A stretch of DNA of 64,000 bases, from the NCBI GenBank assembly GCA_019638115.1, contig JAHBUK010000001.1, positions 824,238 to 888,237 on the forward strand. Reading direction: 5' to 3'. This document shows, piece by piece, positions 16,252-23,692 of this stretch. The position numbers and the translations under genes were made by a program. Source of the stretch: Flavobacteriales bacterium. GTDB lineage: Bacteria; Bacteroidota; Bacteroidia; Flavobacteriales_F; PHOS-HE28. Position 1 is the stretch's first letter. Each line of letters starts with the position of its first letter. The notes beneath the pieces were generated by a model that saw nothing but the letters and a program-made list of their open reading frames with translations, did not search any database and was not told the origin of the DNA.

Positions 16252-17592
16252 TCAGATGCGATCGAAGAGTGACATACTTCCGGGTTGAATGAGGCCCGCG
16301 CCCATCACCTCGCTCTTCACGCCGAGTATCTCTGCGATCGTGGGCACCATGTCCGTGGCCAAGCCGATGGGGTTTCCTTCACCACCAACCTGTAGGTTCT
16401 GTGGCACACCGGAACCGACCATGGTGGAGAACACACGGAGGGAGTTCTGGTCGCTGTGGTCGTACGCGTACCAATCGTTGGGGTCGCGGATGGCGTTGGG
16501 TTCCAGGTTGCGGCCGCATTCGGGCGTGGCCATCAGCACGGTGTTGCCAGCCATTTCCGGCACCTGCGTCTGAATGAAGTTCCACAAGTGGCCCACCGCA
16601 TGGTCCGCGCGATGCAGGGACTGCAGATAGCTGGTGAAGTTGCTGTGGCAACCATCCACGGCATCGAGGTTCACCACGGTAATGGCGGGCTTGAAATACT
16701 TGATCAGCTCGCACGCATATCCTATGGTCCGTAGGTCACCGTTGTCGCTCACCGGTGGATGCGCGATGGTGCCTGCCTGCGTCTTTTGGAACATGAGCTC
16801 CATGAACGACTTGATGTCCTGCTTCTCCTCGAAGGTGTTGCCCAATCCTTCATACACGCGCCCGCGATTGGCGAAGCTGTTGTCCAAAAAGAGCTTCATC
16901 TCGTGCATCGGGGCCAGTTGGTCCTCCGGATGGTACACCTTGGCATCCCCCAGGTACTGCTGGCCATGCGGGCCGAAGGTGACGTTCGGCGCAAAGAAGT
17001 TGGCCCCGTACCGTGCTCCATAGTTGGGGTGAATGCTGTGGTTGAGCAGTGGCACCGAGTTGCCAATCGTGTTACCCACGAACCACGTCTTGGTGGCCGG
17101 CATGCCCGCATGGCGGCGCAGATACTCGAAGATGGTGGGGCGCAGCGGCTTCTGCGTGAGGCCCTGCGTGGCCGCCGTGTTGCCCTGCAGCAGCGAGTTG
17201 AGGCCACCATAGTGGCCGGTGCTCACGGCACGCATTTCCCGGAAGGTGGTGCCCTGCACCTGCAAGGGTGTGCCCAGGATCGAGGGAATGGGGTTGATGC
17301 CGCCCGGGCCGGTCCCGTAGGCGATCTTCAACTCAGGTGGTGCGCCCTGCAGCATGTTGTACAGCACGTTACCCTCATAGGGGTCGTTCGGCTGGCTGTC
17401 GGCCAGGTAGCGTTGCAGAATGGACTCCTGCTGCCTTACACCACCGGCGAAGAGCACGAACACCACATGCTGGGCCAACTGCCCACCGCCTCCGGAAGCG
17501 GCGAACAACCTTCCCGTGGGCAGGATGTACGGCGCTGCAAAGGCCGCTCCCGCCGCCAATCCGGCTTTTTTGATGAACGCTCTTCGTTCCAT
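16252..17592 (-). CDS. Tat-exported DUF1501-like protein
   Basis: 446 residues. The N-terminus MERRAFIKKAGLAAGAAFAAP is a twin-arginine signal (RRAFIK plus a hydrophobic stretch), so it is exported folded, probably with a metal. The fold resembles the alkaline phosphatase/sulfatase-like DUF1501 proteins: HVVFVLFAGGVRQQESI near the start, NHSIHPNYG, the central AITVVNLDAVDGCHSNFTSYLQSLHRADHAVGHLW, VLMATPECGRN and YDHSDQNSLRVFSTMVG, with Asp and His residues placed as metal-ligand candidates. Activity is unknown. The gene is three bases from the cytochrome-like lipoprotein and 18 from the lipoprotein upstream. Confidence 0.78.
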   Translation of the reverse strand: MERRAFIKKAGLAAGAAFAAPYILPTGRLFAASGGGGQLAQHVVFVLFAGGVRQQESILQRYLADSQPNDPYEGNVLYNMLQGAPPELKIAYGTGPGGINPIPSILGTPLQVQGTTFREMRAVSTGHYGGLNSLLQGNTAATQGLTQKPLRPTIFEYLRRHAGMPATKTWFVGNTIGNSVPLLNHSIHPNYGARYGANFFAPNVTFGPHGQQYLGDAKVYHPEDQLAPMHEMKLFLDNSFANRGRVYEGLGNTFEEKQDIKSFMELMFQKTQAGTIAHPPVSDNGDLRTIGYACELIKYFKPAITVVNLDAVDGCHSNFTSYLQSLHRADHAVGHLWNFIQTQVPEMAGNTVLMATPECGRNLEPNAIRDPNDWYAYDHSDQNSLRVFSTMVGSGVPQNLQVGGEGNPIGLATDMVPTIAEILGVKSEVMGAGLIQPGSMSLFDRI

Positions 17593-17610
17593 GGTCTTCT
17601 TGGGGCTAGT

Positions 17611-18111
17611 TCAGTAGAAGAGATACTCGTTGCTCATTGCGAACGAGAACCACACCAGTTCAGCGCTCACGTTGGGGTCCGTCGATATGTAATTGCGGAA
17701 CCAGGTGAGCTCGGCCTCGGTGGGGCGGCGCACGAGAAAGCGCTCGTAGGTGTTGATGATGAAGGCGTCGAGGTCCGCGTGCATCTCCGCATCGCTGGGT
17801 ATGAGCACGCCTGGTTTGTTCATGAAGTTGCTGATGATCACCTCACGCGCCAGCTCCTTGTCGCCGATGCTCTCGATGCACTGGGCCAGCCTGAAGAGCT
17901 GGTTGGCCGAAAGCGCGCTTTGGAAGAGGTTGGCATGGAGGATCGCCACATACTGTTCGTTGGTCTTCTCGCGGTCCTTGTTGGCACTGGAAGGCAGCAG
18001 CCCGACCGTGTTGAGCTCGTACAAGGGCTCCTTGCGGCATGCAGTGACCAACAGCAGCAAGGCCAGTACACCGAGAGTGGAAGTGCGGAGTGTATGCATG
18101 GTCGCTCTCAT
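17611..18111 (-). CDS. Lipoprotein, DUF1553/DUF4214-like short form
   Basis: 166 residues; lipoprotein signal MRATMHTLRTSTLGVLALLLLVTACRKEP with Cys at 25. The helical body contains AILHANLFQSALSANQLFRLAQCIESIG and YERFLVRRPTEAELTWFRNYI, a pattern seen in DUF1549/DUF1553 and DUF4214 proteins (a helix ending in LxRxPTxxE). I do not assign a function. I chose the ATG at 18111 because it overlaps the upstream stop (ATGA); M5 is an alternative. It may form a complex with the 308-residue lipoprotein, with which it shares the RREP-type motif. Confidence 0.65.
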   Translation of the reverse strand: MRATMHTLRTSTLGVLALLLLVTACRKEPLYELNTVGLLPSSANKDREKTNEQYVAILHANLFQSALSANQLFRLAQCIESIGDKELAREVIISNFMNKPGVLIPSDAEMHADLDAFIINTYERFLVRRPTEAELTWFRNYISTDPNVSAELVWFSFAMSNEYLFY

Positions 18112-19034
18112 TGGCCGAAACCGGCGTATTCATCACGTACAAGGATCTCCCGCTGCAACAGGCGCAGATCGCCGTGCTGCAACAGTGCGTTCACCCCATC
18201 GAAGCGCTCCGCCGTGGTGGGTTCACGCCCCAGCAGGGTCTGGTGGCACCACATCACCAAGCCTTCCAGGAACTCCCCGCAGTTGGTAATGATGCCCACG
18301 TATTCCGCCTTGTTCTGTCCGCTCTGGCCGAAGAGCACTCCGGCGTTGCCATGCTCCACCATGTTGAAGGCGGTGCTGAACTCGGCACCGGTGGGAAAGC
18401 GGAAGAAGAGGTTGTCGAACGTGGCGTTGATGAAGTTGAAGGTGTTCATGTGGATCTCGTCGTACACATCGTTGAACACCAGCAGCGCGTGCACTTCGCG
18501 CATGCCGATCGTGCCTTCACGGTAGTCCTGCGGTATGCGCTTAACGGCGCGGAGACGCGCCAAGGCGGAAGTGGCGCTGGCAAGACCGGCCTGGTTGCCG
18601 GACAATGAATCCTCCAGGGCACTCTGCAGGGCCTGTGCTATGAAACCGTCGATCACCTCATCACTGGCGCTCTCCAACAGGCGCGCCTTGAACATCTCGT
18701 ACTGCCGGCGGTGGAAGGCATGGGCGTAGGAACTGTCCCCTGAGATCGGGTCCGTTCCGGTCATGAGCCGCTGCACCAATGCGCGGCGCCCATCATGCGA
18801 GAGCTCGTATGCACGCAGGAAGGCCACATCGGCCTCCATCTCGCTGTGCAGCGGCTCGCGGCCGATGAGATCGATGTAAAGGCGGTTCACATAGTTCCGC
18901 ACCAGCAGCGTGGGCACCCCGTCGTAGGCGGGCGGCTGGTTGCCGGTAATCAGTTCGGGCTCTTTCCGGCAAGCCGCCAACACGACCAGCATGCACAGGA
19001 CAGTGAGCACTTTGCCCAACTTCCTCAGATCCAT
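18108..19034 (-). CDS. Lipoprotein, DUF1549-like, first gene of seven-gene operon
   Basis: 308 residues from ATG 19034, giving MDLRKLGKVLTVLCMLVVLAAC (Cys 22); the frame is open further up (ATG 19055 is an alternative). The body starts LLVRNYVNRLYIDLIGREPLHSEMEADVAFL, strongly reminiscent of the N-terminal helix of DUF1549 and DUF4214 proteins (FVNRLYxDLLGRxP). Later ATFDNLFFRFPTGAEFSTAFNMVEHG and CHQTLLGREPTTAERFDG repeat the same theme, so the protein holds two or three copies of one helical module. Function unknown. No TAnnTTTG box was found just upstream. Confidence 0.65.
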   Translation of the reverse strand: MDLRKLGKVLTVLCMLVVLAACRKEPELITGNQPPAYDGVPTLLVRNYVNRLYIDLIGREPLHSEMEADVAFLRAYELSHDGRRALVQRLMTGTDPISGDSSYAHAFHRRQYEMFKARLLESASDEVIDGFIAQALQSALEDSLSGNQAGLASATSALARLRAVKRIPQDYREGTIGMREVHALLVFNDVYDEIHMNTFNFINATFDNLFFRFPTGAEFSTAFNMVEHGNAGVLFGQSGQNKAEYVGIITNCGEFLEGLVMWCHQTLLGREPTTAERFDGVNALLQHGDLRLLQREILVRDEYAGFGQ

Positions 19035-19592
19035 CTTGTACGTGTTGATGACCATGTGTTGTCGCTTGCTACGGCGACCGGTTATCATTCGATCGGCCTA
19101 TTCGACCGGTCGCGGGTCCCGAACGACCGGCGCGCTCGTACGGAACATCAATAGCTGAAGTTCAGATACCTGATCGGGCATGGGTTCACTGAAGCAGGAG
19201 GCTTTACGCACCTCATCAAAGGGGCTGGCTGAACGGGTGCGACCCGTTTCCGTGGGTTGAAATGGAGTTGTGCCGGAGATCGCGGAATGCCTGATCGTTC
19301 TCCTTCATCAACTCGAGTGGTGCCGGCAATGGATCTCTTCCGTGATCTTTCTTTCCATGACCGACCCGTACCACTTTTATCAAGCAACTGAATGAACGGG
19401 GCCTTCCATGGCCCGGAATACACAGAACATGGAACCAAGCCCTTACCAGAACCCATGAAGCGCGCAGGGTATCGGGTGCTGGCGGTGAAACAATGCTCAT
19501 GGCAAACCCACACCAGGCTACACCATGAACGGAACGGGCGCTCCAACAAAAGCTGGAACGCCCGATCTTGACGTTGGGTGGTATGCGTTTCT
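19035..19592. other. Non-coding stretch upstream of the seven-gene operon
   Basis: About 560 bases with no ORF that looks protein-like; the frames present have arginine- and cysteine-rich shadow composition. It holds a short palindrome CGACCGGTCG (19103-19112) with a related GACCGG nearby, and the terminator-like hairpin at 19535-19564. It should contain the operon promoter, which I could not pinpoint. Confidence 0.5.
19535..19564 (-). terminator. Terminator-like hairpin after small membrane peptide gene
   Basis: Arms 19535-19545 and 19554-19564 form an 11-bp stem with one G-U pair and an eight-base loop, 28 bases past the stop at 19593. The T run is weak. Confidence 0.45.
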
Positions 19593-19724
19593 TCAGCGCA
19601 CGTCGGCTACTACGCCTTCGGTCATGGCTGTTCCTAGATCCTGTGGATCGTGGTTCACGACCACCAGCACCAGCACGAAGGCGATAACAGCAGCTTGAAT
19701 GAGGGTGAGGTATTTCGGTTCCAT
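19593..19724 (-). CDS. Small single-span membrane peptide (43 aa)
   Basis: ATG 19724 gives 43 residues: a short charged start MEPKYLTLIQ, one membrane segment (AAVIAFVLVLVVVNH) and an acidic tail DPQDLGTAMTEGVVADV. The frame is open upstream but that part has no protein-like character. A hairpin at 19535-19564 follows the stop. I do not recognise a family. The well-formed hydrophobic segment and the terminator make it plausible, but no promoter box is clear and it may be chance. Confidence 0.4.
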   Translation of the reverse strand: MEPKYLTLIQAAVIAFVLVLVVVNHDPQDLGTAMTEGVVADVR

Positions 19725-19839
19725 GGTAGGAGAGGTTGCTTGGGGGCTGGTTACGCCCAGCACCTTCCGAAGGGTGCGCAGATCCGGCACAAAGCACCCC
19801 GAAATCGACCAATGAAGGCCGTTCGTCGACGAACGAGCG

Positions 19840-20130
19840 CTACCCGATACCGAGATAGGGCTTCAAGCTGGCCACGTAGGTCTCGAATGCCCGGATGCCG
19901 TGGTACGTGATGGCACACTCGGTATTGGGGTAGTTGTCCTTGTAGCCCTTCACCACGCTGATGTAGCCAGCCTCCTTCAGCTTGGAGATCTGTACGCTGA
20001 GGTTGCCGCGCGTGGCACCGGTCTTTTCCAGCAAGAGGTTGAAGTCGGCACTTTCGAGGCCCACCAACAAGCTCATGATCGCCAGCCGCAACTGGTTGTG
20101 CAGCAGGGGATCAAGCGGTGCGAAGCCCAT
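19840..20130 (-). CDS. Winged-helix transcriptional regulator
   Basis: 96 residues, a stand-alone winged helix-turn-helix of the kind common in Bacteroidota (HTH_34/ArsR-like). MGFAPLDPLLHNQLRLAIMSLLVGLESADFNLLLEKTGATRGNLSVQISKLKEAGYISVVKGYKD shows helix 1, the HTH with recognition helix TRGNLSVQISKL, and the wing GYISVVKGYKDNYPNTECAIT. It overlaps the upstream membrane-protein gene by 20 bases and is surely co-transcribed with it. The perfect 18-bp palindrome at 20723-20740 ahead of that gene is its most likely operator. Confidence 0.88.
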   Translation of the reverse strand: MGFAPLDPLLHNQLRLAIMSLLVGLESADFNLLLEKTGATRGNLSVQISKLKEAGYISVVKGYKDNYPNTECAITYHGIRAFETYVASLKPYLGIG

Positions 20131-20698
20131 TCTCCTGGCGTTTGAGCAGGATGCCCGGTAGGATGTAGCCCAGGAACATGGCCGAGCAATAGGTGAGCGT
20201 CAAGGCCAAGGGGTCGCTGGTGAAGTGCATGAGCGTGCCAGCCACCCAGAATATGACGCCACCGATCACCAATGGCCTGAACCGCATGATGCGGCCGGTC
20301 ATGAAGGTGGGAATGCCGGTGAGGAGTGTGACCATGGCCGCTGGATCGCGTTGCGCAAAGGTGCTGACCACAAGCGTGATGACGAGGGTGATGATGAACG
20401 AGATCCACAGCCAGCCCACCACATCGTCCATGGGGTTGTTGGTGGGCTCACGTTTACCTTGCCGGGCACCGTAAACCGCACTTACAATGCCTCCGCCAAA
20501 ACCGGCCACGGCCCAGGGCGCACCCTTGCTCCATGCCGGATGAAGATCGCGGAACAGGTAGGTCGCTAACATGGCCAGCATGAGCAGCACGCCCCATAGC
20601 AGGAAGTAGAAACTGACGCGTGAGAAATTCCGCTTGGCCTGTCCGATCATACGCTCGATCAAACGCAGGCTCTGTTCGGGGGTAAGTGTGTTCTCCAT
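20111..20698 (-). CDS. Multi-pass membrane protein co-transcribed with HTH regulator
   Basis: 195 residues from ATG 20698 (MENTLTPEQSLRLIERMIGQAKRNFSRVSFYFLLWGVLL). About five hydrophobic segments are visible: YFLLWGVLLMLAMLATYLF, WAVAGFGGGIVSAVYGA, WLWISFIITLVITLVVST, VIGGVIFWVAGTLMHF and LTLTYCSAMFLGYILPGILL. The N-terminal cytosolic stretch LTPEQSLRLIERMI is typical of a Bacteroidota family usually found beside small winged-helix regulators. Transport or sensing function is unknown. A TATGTTTG box overlaps the palindrome at 20720-20740, so the pair is probably autoregulated. Confidence 0.8.
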   Translation of the reverse strand: MENTLTPEQSLRLIERMIGQAKRNFSRVSFYFLLWGVLLMLAMLATYLFRDLHPAWSKGAPWAVAGFGGGIVSAVYGARQGKREPTNNPMDDVVGWLWISFIITLVITLVVSTFAQRDPAAMVTLLTGIPTFMTGRIMRFRPLVIGGVIFWVAGTLMHFTSDPLALTLTYCSAMFLGYILPGILLKRQENGLRTA

Positions 20699-20719
20699 GG
20701 CGGGGGTATGATTTGCCTG

Positions 20720-20740
20720 CAAACATAAACATGTTTATGT
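20720..20740 (-). promoter_or_regulatory. Promoter with perfect 18-bp palindromic operator
   Basis: ACATAAACATGTTTATGT at 20723-20740 is a perfect palindrome. Read on the minus strand, its right half runs into TATGTTTG (20720-20727), an exact TAnnTTTG box 22 bases from ATG 20698. A further CATAAACA half-site follows at 20741-20748. The site also lies just upstream of the plus-strand gene at 20775. Confidence 0.75.
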
Positions 20741-20774
20741 CATAAACAATATGACGACACCCTACCTTTCGCAC

Positions 20775-21416
20775 ATGCACACCACCCTCCTGATCGCCGG
20801 CCCCACGGGACTGATCGGCTCCACTGCCTTGGAACTGGCCCTGAACGATGCGCGCTTCGACCGGGTGATCGCCCTGGGACGCCGGGCCATCGAACGCTCG
20901 CATCCGAAACTGGTGAACTGGGCGGCCGCGGATCTCCTTGATGCGCTGCGCAACGAACGGGTGGACGCGGTGCTCTGCTGCCTGGGCACCACGATCGGCA
21001 AGGAGGGTGGCGACAAGGCGCGTTTCATCCACGTGGACAAGGACCTGGTGCTGGGCCTTGGGAAGTGGGCGAAGGCGCAAGGGGTGCCCGTGTTCTGCGT
21101 GGTCAGTGCGATCGGTGCCGATGCGGGATCGCGCGTGTTCTACAACCGGGTGAAGGGCGAAATGGAGCAAGGGCTAAGGTCCCTGGAGCTGCCCACATTG
21201 CACATCTTCCAACCCAGCATACTCACCGGGCCGCGCAAGGAAGTGCGCACAGGTGAACGCATCGGCATCGCCATCAGCAGCCTGCTGTCACCGCTGCTGC
21301 CGGCGATCTACAAGCCCATGCCCCACGATGTACTTGCCAAGGCCCTGCTGAACGCGGCATTCCACCGCAAAGGCGGCACGCACACCGGCCGGGACATCCG
21401 CGCACTTGCGGGTTAG
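20775..21416 (+). CDS. NAD(P)-binding atypical SDR / HTATIP2-like oxidoreductase
   Basis: 213 residues from ATG 20775; an ATG at 20751 in the same frame would add MTTPYLSH, but the Rossmann strand starts at MHTTLLIAGPTGLIGS. Landmarks: GPTGLIGSTALELAL (glycine-rich NAD(P) loop), VIALGRRA, DAVLCCLGTTIG, FCVVSAIGADAGSRVFYNRVKGEMEQ (the YNxxK-like site) and LHIFQPSILTGPR. This fits the atypical SDR group that includes HTATIP2/TIP30. Substrate unknown. Its stop overlaps that of the convergent M23 gene, leaving no room for a terminator. The palindrome at 20723-20740 may also control it. Confidence 0.87.
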   Translation: MHTTLLIAGPTGLIGSTALELALNDARFDRVIALGRRAIERSHPKLVNWAAADLLDALRNERVDAVLCCLGTTIGKEGGDKARFIHVDKDLVLGLGKWAKAQGVPVFCVVSAIGADAGSRVFYNRVKGEMEQGLRSLELPTLHIFQPSILTGPRKEVRTGERIGIAISSLLSPLLPAIYKPMPHDVLAKALLNAAFHRKGGTHTGRDIRALAG

Positions 21417-22681
21417 AACACGATCAGGCGGGCCTTCTCAGCTTCGGCAACCGCCTCGTCCAAGCGCACGTTCATGCTGTCGCGGAGCTGCTCGAAGGCA
21501 GGACGTTGTGCGGCCGCAATTGGTTCGGCACTGGGAAACTCCTCGCGCCTGTGGTCCACCTGAACGCCGTTCTTCCAGAAGCGGAAACACACGTGCGGAC
21601 CAGTGGCCAAACCCGTGCTGCCCACCTCCCCGATCACGTCCCCTTGCGCCACCCGCTGGCCCTGCTTCACCAGGATCTTGCGCATGTGCAGGTACTGCGT
21701 GCTGTAGGTGGCGTTGTGCCTGATCTTCACGAATTTGCCGTTGCCGCCGGTCTGTCCGGCCGTCTCCACCACCCCATCGCCAACGGCCAGGATCGGCGTG
21801 CCGTAGGGCGCGGCATAATCGGTGCCCAAGTGGGCCTTCATCACCTTCTGCACCGGGTGCAGGCGCTTGCTGCTGAAGCCCGATGAGATGCGGCTGAATT
21901 TCAGCGGCGCCTTCAGGAAGGCTTTGCGCAGGCTGTTGCCATCCGCATCGAAGTACTGAGCGCCGTCGGCCTGCTCCACACGGTAGGCCACCTTTACGCG
22001 CTCTCCGCTTGTGTAGCGGGCGGCCAGCACCTTGGGACGCCCATACGGGCGACCCTCCACATGTTGTTGGCTGTATACCACGGTGAAGGTGTCGTTCTTC
22101 TGGATGCGCTGGAAATCCACGGTCCAGGCGAACACCTCGCTGAGCGCCATGGCCAGGTCGGGATCGGCGCCGGCACGGGTGATGTCGTTGTACAAGGCGC
22201 CTGTAACGGCGATGGAGAGCGAGGCCTCCTCCTCCACCACCGGCCGTTTGGCGAGTTCCACGGAAGGGTTCTTGCCCAGGTCGAACACCAGGTAATCCAC
22301 GGCATCCACCTCGTAGATGAAGTGGCTGGGCACACTGCCCGGTACTTCACTGCGGATGAAGGCGAAGGGATGGCCACTGCGCATGCGGCGCACATCGAAG
22401 CGGGGTTTGGCCAGTTCCACCAAGGCATGCACCGTGTTGCTGGGCACACCGCGCTTGCCGAGCAGGTCGCCGAAGGTGGCGCCCGACGCCACACGGCCCT
22501 CCTCCATCACCCGGCCTTCCATGTTGATGCCGTACGCCGTGGGCGGCAGCAGCTCCACCAGTTCCTCCTCCTCGGGCTCCTCCACGTACTCCACGCGCGG
22601 ACGCAGATCCACCGAGAGCAGCACGAAGGCCATGCCCGCCACCACCACCGTTACCAGAAGACCTATGCGGAACCTGCTCAT
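21413..22681 (-). CDS. M23 family metallopeptidase-like protein
   Basis: 422 residues from ATG 22681 (MSRFRIGLL; another ATG two codons earlier). One N-terminal membrane segment (about residues 5-24) precedes an acidic EEPEEEELVELL stretch and a long periplasmic part with a LysM/OapA-like SGATFGDLLGKRGVP. The LytM core is RISSGFSSKRLHPVQKVMKAHLGTDYAAPYGTPILAVGDG near residues 270-305 (HxxxD zinc ligands) and GSTGLATGPHVCFRFWKNG near 355-370. The usual HxH is HVC here, so one zinc ligand is Cys; as far as I know this variant is common in Bacteroidota. Role: peptidoglycan cleavage or regulation of cell-wall enzymes. Confidence 0.9.
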   Translation of the reverse strand: MSRFRIGLLVTVVVAGMAFVLLSVDLRPRVEYVEEPEEEELVELLPPTAYGINMEGRVMEEGRVASGATFGDLLGKRGVPSNTVHALVELAKPRFDVRRMRSGHPFAFIRSEVPGSVPSHFIYEVDAVDYLVFDLGKNPSVELAKRPVVEEEASLSIAVTGALYNDITRAGADPDLAMALSEVFAWTVDFQRIQKNDTFTVVYSQQHVEGRPYGRPKVLAARYTSGERVKVAYRVEQADGAQYFDADGNSLRKAFLKAPLKFSRISSGFSSKRLHPVQKVMKAHLGTDYAAPYGTPILAVGDGVVETAGQTGGNGKFVKIRHNATYSTQYLHMRKILVKQGQRVAQGDVIGEVGSTGLATGPHVCFRFWKNGVQVDHRREEFPSAEPIAAAQRPAFEQLRDSMNVRLDEAVAEAEKARLIVF

Positions 22682-22722
22682 GAGCACACACCCCTGCGGG
22701 GCTTGTGGTGCAAGAAACGCAA

Positions 22723-22746
22723 CACCCCCGGTGAATGCCGGGGGTG
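22723..22746 (-). terminator. Rho-independent terminator after DUF3108 gene
   Basis: A perfect 9-bp GC stem (CACCCCCGG/CCGGGGGTG) with a six-base loop, followed on the minus strand by a T-rich TTGCGTTTCTTG. It lies 45 bases past the stop at 22791. Confidence 0.8.
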
Positions 22747-22790
22747 CTGAGGTGGGTTACCACGATGCGGGCGTGGAAAACGGATTGCTT

Positions 22791-23633
22791 CTACTCCTTG
22801 GCGATGGGGTGTACCAAGCCCTCGTAAGCGCTGAGCTCCATCTTGATGCTGCCCACCAACACCTTGGCCTGGGCCAGCACGGGAATGCGGTTGCCATCGT
22901 CGGTGATCCACACGTTGAGGTCGTCGTTGCCCTTGAAGATGCGACCCTCCTGCACCACGGGCTGGAACTTCATGCAGCGGAACTTGCCCTGGCGGATCTT
23001 GATGGTCTCCTTGCCCATGTAGCGCATGCGCAAGGGCCAGATCTCATCGTCCAGGAAGGTGTCGATCGTGTACACATCGCCCTTCTTCGCTGTGCTGAAA
23101 TCGATGGTGCGGGCGTAATAGAAGGCGCTGAGCATGTCCTGCACGCTGGGGGGCACCTGGTAGGTGCTGTCGCGCTGGGTGGTCACCTCGCGGCGGTGCT
23201 GCTTGTAGGTGTAGTTCTGCGAGAACTCGTAGCCGCCCTCGCTCACCCGGCGACTGAAAACCCAGGGGAACACCCCCTGCGAGTCGAAGTTGGTCTCGAG
23301 GTAATCATCCACTTTGTAGAAGGCGTTGAACGCTCCCAGGCTTCGGCCCGTGCCCACGGCCTTCCACACCTTGCGGCCGAGCACCTCCTGCTTGGTCTCG
23401 CTCAGCTCGATCACCGCCTCGCCGGCGTTTATGATGCCGTAGTGCACCACGTAGGTGAGTTTCTCACCCGGCTTGAAGGCGTCGTGTTTCAGGGTGCGGA
23501 GCGGGTACACCTGCTTGTTCGCAGCCGTGGTGCCCGTGCTTCCGGAAATGCGGTCGGCGCTCGTATCGCTTTGTGCGAAGCCCAGGGTGAACAGGCTAAG
23601 CCCGGCCAGAACGAAGGTTGACTTGCGTGCCAT
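22791..23633 (-). CDS. DUF3108 domain-containing protein
   Basis: 280 residues from ATG 23633, with signal peptide MARKSTFVLAGLSLFTLGFAQ. The body matches DUF3108: FKPGEKLTYVVHYGIINAGEAVIEL (the hallmark start), AFNAFYKVDDYLETNFD, VFPWVFSRRVSEGGYEF, QDMLSAFYYARTIDFSTAKKGDVYTI and IKIRQGKFRCMKFQPVVQEGRIFKGNDDLNVWITDD. Periplasmic or outer-membrane facing, function unknown. It follows leuS by 59 bases, is probably read from the same transcript, and ends at a clear terminator ahead of the M23 gene. Confidence 0.9.
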   Translation of the reverse strand: MARKSTFVLAGLSLFTLGFAQSDTSADRISGSTGTTAANKQVYPLRTLKHDAFKPGEKLTYVVHYGIINAGEAVIELSETKQEVLGRKVWKAVGTGRSLGAFNAFYKVDDYLETNFDSQGVFPWVFSRRVSEGGYEFSQNYTYKQHRREVTTQRDSTYQVPPSVQDMLSAFYYARTIDFSTAKKGDVYTIDTFLDDEIWPLRMRYMGKETIKIRQGKFRCMKFQPVVQEGRIFKGNDDLNVWITDDGNRIPVLAQAKVLVGSIKMELSAYEGLVHPIAKE

Positions 23634-23692
23634 GGCCGCCCATTGGCAAGTGGCGTGCCGATCGCCTGCCGGACCTGCGCCCCGTTCCATGG

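Noticed and set aside
16759..18525. 588-residue plus-strand frame opposite the DUF1501-like and lipoprotein genes
   Set aside because: Spans two real genes and their gap on the other strand; no domain, shadow composition.
19148..19549. 133-residue minus-strand frame upstream of the seven-gene operon
   Set aside because: Cys, Trp and Arg-rich without signal, motif or plausible start; treated as non-coding.
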